A stretch of 64,000 bases of DNA, from positions 25,987 to 89,986 of the forward strand of contig QANZ01052393.1 in the NCBI GenBank assembly GCA_003254925.1, written 5' to 3'. The position numbers and the translations under genes are program-made. Of this stretch, positions 48,988 to 60,100 are shown in pieces; the stretch's first letter is position 1, and each line of letters starts with the position of its first letter. The stretch is from Chamaecrista fasciculata (taxonomy: Eukaryota; Streptophyta; Magnoliopsida; Fabales; Fabaceae). The notes below the pieces were generated by a model. That model had not been told where the DNA came from, did not search any database, and saw only the letters and a list, made by a program, of their open reading frames with translations.

Positions 48988-49327
48988 AGAATGCATAAAT
49001 CCTCAGATTCCACAGCTAGCAGTGATTGGATTCTCAGAAAGTATTTCAAACTTGTACACATCAGAGATGAGATGTCGTTGGCTTGCAGAACTTTTAGATG
49101 AGAAATTCAAGCTTCCAAGCATTGAAGAAATGAAGAAAGATGTGAAGAAATGGGATGATCATATGAAGGAATACTCAGGAGAATACTACAGAAGATCATG
49201 CATAGCTGCATTGTATATATGGTATAATGATCAATTATGCAAGGACATGGGTTGGAATCTCAGAAGAAAGAAGGGTTTCATGGCTGAACTATTTCAGCCT
49301 TATGGTCCTCTGGATTATTCTTCTTAA
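48988..49327 (+). pseudogene. Duplicated terminal exon of the FMO gene (exon 5B)
   Basis: Same length (340 bases) as exon 5 of the intact gene, with an intact acceptor (aaatatcag|agaatgc), no stop until TAA at 49325-49327 and the same GPLDYSS end. Five residues differ from exon 5: ECIH to ECIN, SESVS to SESIS, DDY to DDH, ALHIW to ALYIW and GWNP to GWNL. No other FMO exons accompany it. Splicing exon 4 (43081) to 48988 instead of 45012 would keep the frame and give an isoform with a variant C-terminus. Otherwise it is a relic. The change of two well-kept residues (His, Pro) suggests relaxed constraint. Confidence 0.7.
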
Positions 49328-49660
49328 TTAAATCTTTGATTGGTTGATTATTCAGTTTCTTTCAATTTATGAACTCATTTCATTTGTCTAATTCATTGTG
49401 TTTTTAATGAGACAATGTTATAAGGAGGACGGTTGCTGAATCATGTGCTTTTGCCTTGAGATATGTGTAGTTTATACATATCTTGAGGTGAAAACACATG
49501 ATCCATAGACTAGGAAAGCAGTTGTTTTTGCGGCTGCCCTCCTTATATGATTGTCCTTTTTAAAAGGTTATGTTATATGAAGCTTGGATATCTTACTAGC
49601 TATTTGAATTTTCAGCCGTTGAATTTGATAAATTTGTCTCAAATTTGTAGAAAAAAATTT

Positions 49661-50005
49661 GGTAAAAGCACTCTTTTGGTACTAAACTTTATATCAACTT
49701 TCAATTTCATCCCCAACGTTTGTTTGTTATCAATTTCGTCTCCAATATTTTATAATTTGATCAATTTCATCCTTTGGATAATTTCTTTCAATACTTCATC
49801 ATGTTTTTCAATAATTTGAGTTTTTTTTCATTAATTTTACATTACATGTCATTAGTCATGTAAAATTTATTGTTGATTTTGACTAAAGAGTAAAACATGA
49901 AATTGACCAAAGTGTAAAATATTAAGGACGAAATTGACAACAAAAAATATTAGGGATGAAATTGAAAGTTAATGTAAAATTTGAGGACCAAAATGATACT
50001 TTGCC
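49661..50005. mobile_element. Fold-back MITE in unit B
   Basis: Counterpart of 45706-46066, with the same arms (ggtaaaagcactcttttgg; aaaatgatactttgcc). The 90-aa and 65-aa frames here are by-products of the arms. Confidence 0.6.
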
Positions 50006-50338
50006 TAAAATTTTATACAATTTTGAGACATATTTATTGAATTTAATGATTGAAAACTCCAGTGATCAACCTACTACATACTCGGGTTTCATGCAGATTT
50101 CTCCCTTTCTGAATATCTGTTCCTTTAAGCATGGGAAGCCTTTGAATCTCTAAGGTCTTCAATTGTGTTTTGGTGTGCAAGTTTGCATGTATGATAAATA
50201 AAGATTGAAAATTTTAAAAATTGTAAGTGCCTAACTCTTTGATTATTCTTCAATTTAATTTGAGCTAGAAGAATCCAATTTGTTCTCTATGACAAATCTT
50301 ATATGATGGAAGTTTTTGAGATTTCTAACTTTCTAGTG

Positions 50339-51207
50339 AGACACTAATTAAAATTTAATAATAAATCTAATATAATTTTAAATTGTTATTATTGTATTAT
50401 ATAATTGATATTAGAAAATCATAATTGTCATTAGATCTAAATTAATATCTTAATAAAATGATTAAATTGATTGTAGTTACATATTTTAGAAACTAAATTT
50501 ATAATTTTATTTTTCAAATATTAAATTGAAAAATTTATAATATTTAAAAACTCAAATCATTAATTTATCATTTTCTTAAAGTACAATAAAAATTATTACT
50601 CACTAATTATATTTAACCATTTTTAAAACTTATTCTCTTAAAATATATATATATATTAATTGAATAATGATAACTAAAGCTTCCCCTTAAATATTTTATA
50701 TATTTTTTAGTTTTAAAAAGTTAAAATCCGTTAGTAACCTAACCACAAAATACCACATTAGTCTTTTTCAGTCCCTGTCCAGCCTGTTCAATTTAAGCAA
50801 AAAGAAACCAAATTTCTCTAATTACATGCATAATTTTGATATGACTACACTAATCAATGAAGGTTTGATTTCTACAAAAAGTCAATAAGTCAATAATTTC
50901 AATGCATAACCCTAGAAATGTAAAAAGTGTTTCAAAAGGTGCTTTTTTCTACAGATATTGGCAAGTAAAAAATTCCAACTTGGTCTGATGCAGAGAATCA
51001 TTTTGAAAAATGTCACTTTCAGCGTTTCTTCAGTGTTCTGCTAATCAAAAGCTCATCTGAAAAAAGAAAAGTGATTGCTCAAATGTGTTTGAATGCTTAA
51101 GCTCGCACTATAACATGAGAAGATAGGGGGAAACATCCAGATAAAATGCCAAATACTCATTTTTTTTTTTTTTTGGTGAATGTTTCATTTGTTACCATAA
51201 AGTCATA
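50339..51207. other. Intergenic between FMO array and fold-back element
   Basis: AT-rich DNA. Near 50960-51060 the minus strand may hold 3' UTR of the MATE gene, but no splice evidence decides this. Nothing else was seen. Confidence 0.35.
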
Positions 51208-51411
51208 GATGTTTAACGAGTAAACTACTAAATTGGTCCCTGGATTATTGGCTCGCTGACAAATTGGTCCTCAGATTATTGAAATTGACAAATAGGTCCC
51301 CGAATTTTACAAAAGTTACTCAAATTGGTCCTTCCGTAAAATCCCCGTTAGTCAACTTGCTAACGTGGCCGTTAACTGCTGGCGTGGCACTTAACGTGCC
51401 ACGTCAGCAGT

Positions 51412-51442
<31 letters not shown>

Positions 51443-51655
51443 CGCCAACTGTGCATGTCACATCAGCATTAATAATAAAAAAAATATTTCATTCAAAATT
51501 CAAATAGGTCCCTGAGTTATATTTTTATCTCATTATTCTCAATTTCCACTCTTTTTCATCTTCTTCATTCATTTTAGTCCCAAATCCTCAAAATAAAATT
51601 GTAAAGTGTCCCAAAACTCTTCCAAACATTCCAGTTTAGTCCTTAAAGTATTAAA

Positions 51656-52275
51656 AACCCTAAACCCCAAATCCTAAACCCTCAAATCCTAAACCCCAAA
51701 CCCTAAAATTCTAAACCCAAAACCCTAAAATCATAAACCCTAAAATCCTAAAATTGTAAAGTGTCCCAAAATGCTTCCAAACATTTCAATTTAGTCGTTA
51801 AACTCTAAAACCCCAAAACACCAAACTCTAAACTCTAAAACCCTAAACCTCGAAATCCCAAACCCTAAACCCTAAAACCTCAAACCATAATCTCTAAAAC
51901 CCCAAACCCCAAATCCTAAAATCCTATACCCCCCAAACTCTAAACCCTAACGCCCCAAACCCTAAAATCCTAAACCCTAAACCATAAAACCCTAAACCAT
52001 AAAATCATAAACCCTAAAATCCTAAAATTGTAAAGTGTCCCAAAATTCTTCCAAACATTTCAATTTAGTCCTTAAACTCTAAAACCCCAAACCCTAAAAC
52101 CCCAAACCCTAAACTCTAAAACCCCAAATCCCAAAATCCCAAACCCCAAACCCTAAAACGCAAAACCCCAAACCTAGATCCTAAAATCCCATACCCCAAA
52201 CTCAAACCCTAAACCCCAAACCCCCAAACTCTAAAACCTCAAACCCCAAACACAAACCCTAAACTCTAAAACCCC
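51656..52275. repeat. Degenerate telomere-like repeat array, C-rich strand
   Basis: About 60 imperfect units built on ccctaaa and its variants (cctaaaacc, ccccaaacc) lie inside the fold-back element. They match the plant telomere motif but are much diverged and are interrupted by the word ttgtaaagtgtcccaaaa. Confidence 0.7.
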
Positions 52276-52419
52276 AAACCATAATCAAAATTGTGACTGT
52301 ACATTAAAGTTCAACAATTGTGACGTGCAGCAGTATTATTCAAATCAGTCCTCGAATTTATCAAAATAGTTCAATATGTTAAACAAATTGGTCCTCTAAT
52401 TAAATGAATAGATAATAAA

Positions 52420-52940
52420 CCAAAGAGTTTAGGGTATGGGATTTTAGGGTTTGGGGTTTAGAGTTTTAGAGTTTAGGTTTTGGGGTTTTAGATTTTAGGG
52501 TTTGGGGTTCAAGGTTCGGGGTTTGGGATTTTAGGGTTTCGAGTTTAGAGTTTTAGAGTTTAGGGTATGGGATTTTAGGGTTTGGGAGTTGGGATTGTAG
52601 AGTTTACGGTTTAAGGTTTTAGGATTTGGGGTTTGGGGTTTGGGGTTTGGAATTTTAGAGTTTGGGGTTTGGGGTTTTAAAATTTAGGGTTTAAGGTTTT
52701 AGGATTTGGGGTTTGGGATTTTAGGGTTTAGGGTTTTAGAGTTTTGGTTTTGGGGTTTGGGGTTCTAAAGTTTGGGGTTTTAGAGTTTAAGGACTAAATT
52801 GAAATGTTTGAAAGAATTTTTGGACACTTTACAATTATAGGATTTTAGGATTTTAGGGTTTAGGGTTTAGGGTTTAGTGTTTAGGATTTTAGGGTTTAGG
52901 ATTTTAGGGTTTAGGGTTTAGGGTTTGAGGTTTAGGGTTT
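52420..52940. repeat. Degenerate telomere-like repeat array, G-rich strand
   Basis: Imperfect tttaggg/ggggttt units, the inverted partner of 51656-52275. It includes the mirrored word ttggacactttacaat at about 52813-52830. Confidence 0.7.
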
Positions 52941-53593
52941 TAAATACTTTTAAGGACTAAACTAGAATGTTTGGAAGAGTTTTGAGACACTTTACAATTT
53001 TATTTTGAGGATTTGGGACTAAAATGAATGAAGATGATGAAAAAAAGGGGAAATTAAGAATAAAGAGATAAAAATATACTCAAGGACCTATTTGAATTTT
53101 GAATGAAATATTTTTTTTTAATTATTAATGCTGATGTGGCACGCACAGTTGGCGTTTTTTTTTTCAGTTTTCCAAATGCTGACGTAGCACTTAACGTACC
53201 ACGTCAGCGAGTTGACTAACGGAGATTTCACGAAAGAACCAATTTGAGTAACGTTTGTAAAATTCGAGGACCTATTTGTCAATTTCGATAATCTGGGGAC
53301 TAATCTGTCAGCGAACCAATAATTCAGGGACCAATTTAGTAGTTTACTCGATGTTTAACTAATATTTAAAGATGGTCCTAAAACATAACTTCATTTTGAG
53401 TTCAGATCTCCTAACTAGTTCAGAGTGCAATTTTTCATAATTTTTTTCACACGTAAAAAGTATATCATATACTACATTATACCTTGAAGTATTGAAAGAT
53501 TGAAAGGAACCCGGATTCATCAATTTTTACAGATAAATATGACATGACGTTCAGAAGTGTTAAAAAGAACTGACCTGACAATGCTAATCTCTC

Positions 53594-53785
53594 TTTTTTT
53601 TTTTTTTTGGTATATATCATAGTTTTCTCCACCTATCCGTGTAATGGTCTAGATGAAAATTAATTTCATTCGGGCCGGGAGCGAACAATTAAAGTCTTCC
53701 CAACATGTCAACTCCAGGACTCAAACCTAGGTTCCTCAACCTGGGATGCAGCTCACTTACTACTGCACCAAACACTGATATCAGT
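53594..53785 (-). mobile_element. SINE (tRNA-derived)
   Basis: On the minus strand, a 5' tRNA-like part carries an A-box-like TAGTAAGTGAG and a B-box-like GGTTTGAGTCC (near 53722-53740). It is followed by a body and a poly-A tail (poly-T at 53594-53608 on the plus strand). The flanks GCTAATCTCTC (53583-53593) and GCTACTCTCTC (53786-53796) form an 11-bp target duplication with one mismatch. At 192 bp it has the usual SINE size. Confidence 0.65.
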
Positions 53786-54114
53786 GCTACTCTCTCATTC
53801 AATGTAAAGATTGAAGGATTTATTAAGCTTTCCTTTCTTTTTTTTTTTGGACAAACTAAAGGATTTAAGGTTTCATACTTTTTTGAAATGTATATTAAAT
53901 ACTGAGGGTTTTATAATATGAAATGAAACATTTAAGATTGAAACAGAATTTGACTTCTACGCATTTATGACCAACGTGAGTATTTTGCCAAAGAGAAAAA
54001 CTCTTCCAAGTATTAGACAAATTGGCTAAAATATGATGACATGGATATAATTAACAAGATTTACAGTTTATCATCAAAACAGAAACATGAGCAATTGTAG
54101 AAATATTGACTAAC

Positions 54115-57100
54115 CTATGCAATTTGTAAGTCCCTGTGTAGAAACCACCAAGGACCAGATTTTGATTGCAATCTGAAAATGAAAATAAAAATATTATATT
54201 AGACAAAAAAAAACAGCAAAAATGATTATGCTAAAAAGTAATATATCATTTTACCTGATAAAACCAGCCACCATACGAAAGGCCATAAAGAGGGTCAAGC
54301 CCAACCATACCCCATGAAGGCCTATAACTGAAGGTGCAAATAACAGAAATGCTGAGGAGATTGCTCCCACTATCATCTATTAACAAATTACCATGAAGAT
54401 AAAGTTAATTAATCATTCATTCATACCAAAGTAAAACATGGTGATAAATTTTGAAAATAGCCTAAAATGCATAAAATTTCCTTGAACTTTAGTCACTGAA
54501 ATTGAAAAGTGACAAAAGACCCCTTAAACTTTTGATTTGGACAAAAGACTCCCTTAAGATTTTTATTAAAAAATCAAGTTTTTATTTTATTTTATTATTT
54601 TTGTTGCATTTTCAATAAATCCAAAATTAAAATTAACTATATTTATAATCAATAGTAGCCAAAAACAAAAAACTCAAGACTTTTTCAATAAAAATTGAAC
54701 AAAAAGGAGATAATTGCATAAAATCAAAAGTTGATGAAACCTTTAGTCACTTTTCAAAGTCCAAGAATTTTTTTTTTTTTTGCACAATGTCTAAAGTTTA
54801 GGGCGGTTTTATGCATTTTGGCCTTGAAAATATAAGCAACCAACTTACCATGGAGGAAGCTGCATATCGAAAATCAGAAACACCATAATGGAGGCCATCC
54901 AAAATATATGCTAGAGCATTGAAAGGTTGAGAAGCACTTACAAACTAGCAACAAAAATAGATGCCGGTGTAAAGTAATGTTAGAGAAACAGAGAAAAAGA
55001 GATCAGAAAGCCAAATCTGAACAAATTGATAAGAAATATCATACATACCAGCGCCACGGACCCGATAACCTGCAAGACTTCTGAGTCCTTGGTGAAAAAA
55101 TTAGCTAAAGGTCCAAAAGAAATACCCAAAATGGCACTCAAACAGACACCTGTGAGCAAACCTATCTGAAAAGAGACATCATCAGGTTCCCAAAAATATT
55201 CGTGCAACTTCTAATTTAAAATATTTACTCAAGCATAGCTCACATAAAATCTTAAAATAACTAGACTCATTAAATAAAGGGCAATTAGACTTTGGTATCC
55301 TATGGTTTGGCCATATTCCACTTTGTTACCCTCTGGTTTAGAAAGTGATATTCAAGTAACTTGTGTTATTCTCTATTAACACTTTAGTAACCTGAGCTTT
55401 ATTTCCATTAGCCAACTACGAAACTTGGCAAGTGACTTGCACATGCGCAGTTTTCAGCCTTATATCAGCAAATTCGTCCCAAATTGGTCTATTGAAAACC
55501 TAAACTTCATCTTCTTCTCGTTTCTACTTCTCATTTCTCTCTAAATCCTCTACTCACCACAACAGTCGTCATGTCTAGTGTGAGATCCAAGAATTTTAAA
55601 GTGTAGTTTTGAAAGAGTAATTTGGCGTCCATAGCGTTTTAGATAAACTTTTAAGCTAGTTTTAAGCCAGAATTAGGATTTTTTAGTTTAGAATTTTTAG
55701 AAATTAACAAAACCGATAGTTTAGAATTTTAGTTGTTATATTTGAGATCTAAATATTCTTATGAGCTTGTGGCCAAAATTTGAGAGTAAACAAAGTTAAA
55801 AATTTCATTTGACTTCTTATTTTGACACCGTAACAGAACACTTTCGAGTAAGAAATAATAGTTGATAAAGAAAAAGGTTTTAAAAATAAATTGCGTATCT
55901 AAAACCTACTCGTCGCAACAAATCCAATGATATATATTTTGTCAAGAAATTCTAGTACTAGAATTTTTTCGTTTTAAGGATTGTTTCGAAGAGATTCAAA
56001 TATTTCTGCATGTTTCTGTAATTTCAGCCTCTTTTTAATGGAGAATAAAACAGGCCTTTTGAATGCCACTTTCTGAACCACATGTACTAAAGTGGAATAT
56101 GACCAAACTACAGGGTACCAAAGTGCAATTTTCCCTTAAATAAAAGTTATAAGTGACTCAAGAGAGGAAAAGAAAAGATTTAGATTTACCTTTAGTACAA
56201 AGCTAGTAACTTCCTTCACAGTTTTGTATTCTCGTCTGGATATAGAACTTGCAATAAGAGCCTATAAATAGATAAGCATCTCATTAAGGAATATGCTCGA
56301 TAAAAAAATTAACTAAGGCATAAGCTAGCAAGAAAAAAGTTATTATGAGATTAAAAGCCAACCTTAGAGGGAAACAAAAGAAAATAAAAAAACAAAACAC
56401 AGTCTCCTAAACAAACCAAACCGCTCACAGAGAAATTCAGTAAAAACTATCTCCTAAATAGAATCACCAATTCAGAATCAGATAGTAGCACTTCATCTGT
56501 AATCAAGTATAATAACTGTCCTCGTTGACTAAGTTATTGAATTGCAAGATACCTGAGTGTTCTGACTAGATTGACCAAATTCAAGAGGACATAACACAAA
56601 AAAAAACAAAAAAAAGGTTAAGTGTTGCTTGTGTGGATCACAATCAAATGAATACCTGACTAGATGTAGCCAGAGCATCTGTAAGAAGAGAAACAGCCAA
56701 CCACACTTGCATACATATCTGATGTGCAGCCATAGCTACCGGACCTTGACGGGTAGCCATTGAAGTTCCCAATGTGATGGTTGAAAGAACAGCAAGTGTT
56801 CTTCCAACAACAAAACCACCTAGAGCAGATCATAAATCATAAAGAAGCAACCACATTAGAAACTAACAAGAAACGATACTTGTTTAATGTTTACTATCAA
56901 GACAGTTAGATAATGAAAAGCAGTAACTGATCTTTCAGTTCCATCTGATGTATCAGTGATTCAAGGAGCTAAAAGTAGAATAAAAGGGGGAAAAATTAGG
57001 TTTCAAATCAATTTGTTTATAATAGATCTGTTTTTGTAAAACTAAAACTAGAAACAGAAACAAAAGAATTTGGAGTGGAACCATTTTCTTGAAAATCGTT

Positions 57101-60100
57101 TTAAGAACAGTGCCCAAGATCTCATTTGGCCTCTTGTCTGCTGTGTTTTCCCTCTATTTTTTTTCATATGCAGAGAAAATCATTGAGAGAAACTGAACAT
57201 GTGCTTTCAACAATAAATAACAAAAGGAAAGAGCAAATTCCAAGCACGAGACAATAAGTTACCAGACTTAATATAACTGCCAAATTGAAGAGCTCCCATC
57301 TTTGGAGGTAGTAATACAACTCGTTTATTCAGACACCAGATCATCAATATGGTCACAATATATCTGAGACACAGACCTTACAACGTTATTAAAGCTGAAA
57401 TCAAGCCATGAAACAGACAAAAGCAACAGGTCTTGAAATAGACATACTGAGAAATAACAGTGGAAATGGCTGCTCCAATTGCACCCAATTGAAAGTAATA
57501 CATCAGTAAGGGGAATAAAAAGACAGCTGAAAGATTACCAATGCCTGCATTTGGATAAGTATTAACAATTAGCATGAACGAAAATAATGTAAAATCCAAT
57601 CATTATTCAAGACAAAGTAAGACAACAAACATAAGACACAGGAATTTGAAATCGTTAACCATTATTCAGCATAAAGTCACACGCACACAGAACAATTATA
57701 TATGTGCTAATAGCAACAATTACACTTCACTGTCCAGTGACCATACTTCAAGCATTGTGTTCTTCTCAGGGTCATGTGTACCCAAGGTGAGAGAAATCGA
57801 GACACATTTTACAATAACATAAATTAAAAATGGCAACTTTAGTCCAAAAACCGCACTTATAGGTCTTCCCTTTTCTATTACAATTTACAATGTTTTTCAA
57901 TGAAAGTTTTCAATCAGCCTATAATGTATGGCTGCCAGTCTACATCTAGATGGTAATATCTTACTATCACAAACAATTGTATCAATTCCAACTCTCTAAA
58001 ATATAAACCTTCTTGAATGGCAACAAAATCTGAATTTATATTTTAAACTCCTTCAATCTAATGATGACTTTGGATTTGGGGGTTTCAATCTTCAAATAGC
58101 AGTCTTATTTTTATTATTATTATTACTCTGTGAAATGCCTTATTTATTATCATGCTTTAAAGTTTTGTCAAGGACTGTTTTGGTTGAGCATGTCAGAAGT
58201 TATATTTATGGCATTATGCTTATTTGTTACATTATGTATGTCAAGTTCCAAATCATTGAAATAGAATTGTATGAACCACTCAGTCAAATCAGGCTACCTA
58301 TCACTCTAACAATTTACAAGCGACCACAAGCATGTAATTACGTATAACCTTCTATAGGAAAAGATTTTCTATAGGTACTCCTTCAACCTACATGCAAAAA
58401 AAACATAACTAATAACTAAGGCCACAATATTGAAAAAAAAAATTTTTTTTTGTGTCTTTTAAATTATTTTTAATATGTTTTCAGTAATATACAGGTGTTC
58501 ATCAGAGCAAATGAGCAATTCAAATTACTACTTTTCTCGTGAATCCCAAGAATAAGGTCCTTCAGAAGGCTAATAAAATGTGAAGATTTTGAAGCAAATT
58601 AATAGTCAAACAAAGTATTCAAGCACATAAAGAAAGATAAATTTTGAGAATTCTGACAAGATGATACTAGGAATGAGATAAACTATAAACTGAACACTTG
58701 CCTAGGCAAAGAACAGGAGTTCTTGTATCCTTAAAACCACGGAAAATGCCTTGAAGGGCCAAAGAAAGTACAACTGCAGGAGCACCAAGTGCTCTTAATG
58801 CAAGAAACTGTTGTGCTGGAATACGTGTGGGATTTCCCTGTGGAAAAGAATATGGAAAACAACTATTTTATCCCGATAAATACATATTTTCAAAAAGTAT
58901 CCCCTGTTGATGCACTTCAAAAGGATACAAAAAGACTTATAGACTTCTAACAAGAATATTATTCACAGCCAAAAGTCTCTCAGATACAAATCCTATCCAA
59001 TTATACAAAATATACAATAGCACAAATAAACAAGAAAGACCAACAATGATGGAGCAATCTGAGATGAGGTAAAAACATACTTTTGATACACCCATCACAT
59101 GTAGGAATGTTCCAGATCCGAAAAATAATGCTAAAGCCTCAAAAGTGCCAATCCCTAATGCTAAGAGCAAAGCAGTGGACACGGAGGATAGTTGTTTTCT
59201 TTGAGGATTTACTTCCAAAGGTTTGCCATTGCCACTATTTTCTTTACCAACTTGCTCTGCACAGCAAATAACTGGCACTAATAACAATGTGATGACCCTA
59301 TTGTTTTAAATGAAAGACGACTAGAATACAATAGATGTAATTTATGAAGCTTCTCAGTATAAATTCACCTGAAACAGATTCCTTGTTAGCATTTTTTGCT
59401 ATGTCCTCAGCGACAAACGATGTAGCAACACTAAGAAGGGGAATATTAAATAGCTTTGATACAATGTTAAAGATCGATAAGGAAACACCAGCAGAAGCCA
59501 ACTCCAGGGTGCCTAATGAATAATAAGTACCACACTATAAAAGCTCCATCGATTAAAATACAAAACAAACTACTGTGTTTGCAGAGACAGGAAAGCATTG
59601 ATCCTACCAAGTCGACCAATATATGCAGTCTCCATCAACTGTGCCAAAGGATCAATTGCCTGTCCAGCAAGGGCAGGCAAAGACAACATCAAAAGCTCAC
59701 GTTTGACATTTGTATAGGGTGTTTGGTTGACAGGAGTTGCTGGTAACTGACTGTCAAAAAGTTGAGGCAAAAATCCAATTACTATTCATTATTCAAGTAA
59801 TAATATAGAAAGGAAAAAAGAAAAAAGAAACAACATCAGAAGTAAACAACTAAAATCAAATCAGAACGCAAGAAATAGATTAAGTAGCGTTGAATATTGA
59901 TAAAATATCACAAAGAATGGAATAGTGAAAGCAGACGTATGATAAGCCACACAAAATCTCAATATTTTTCAAAAAAAAGACTTTAAGAGACTGAATCTCA
60001 ATACATAGAGGATGAATAATATATACTTTAGTTCTGAAACAATTGATAAAATATCAGGAAGAATGGCTGAGTGAAATCTAACTTCAGATAAGGCATAAAA

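Larger units (their letters stand above)
47463..50338. repeat. Tandem duplication unit B
   Basis: Copy of unit A, without the MITE at 43246 but with its own insertion at about 48013-48290. It contains a complete last exon of the FMO gene at 48988-49327, with acceptor, stop and 3' flank. Confidence 0.85.
51218..53349. mobile_element. Mutator-like fold-back element carrying telomere-like arrays, TSD GATGTTTAAC
   Basis: The inverted ends are gagtaaactactaaattggtcc and ggaccaatttagtagtttactc. A perfect 10-bp direct duplication GATGTTTAAC lies at 51208-51217 and 53350-53359. Arms of about 450 bp ('tgacaaataggtccccgaatt', 'ccacgtcagcagttgg') are followed by degenerate CCCTAAA-type arrays on the left and TTTAGGG-type arrays on the right, so the whole 2.1 kb is a giant imperfect palindrome. 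There is no transposase. It lies between the two genes, about 0.8 kb past the MATE stop codon. Confidence 0.8.

Noticed and set aside
51656..52940. Real telomere or chromosome-end fusion
   Set aside because: The arrays are strongly degenerate, inverted around a centre, and enclosed in an element with inverted ends and a 10-bp target duplication.
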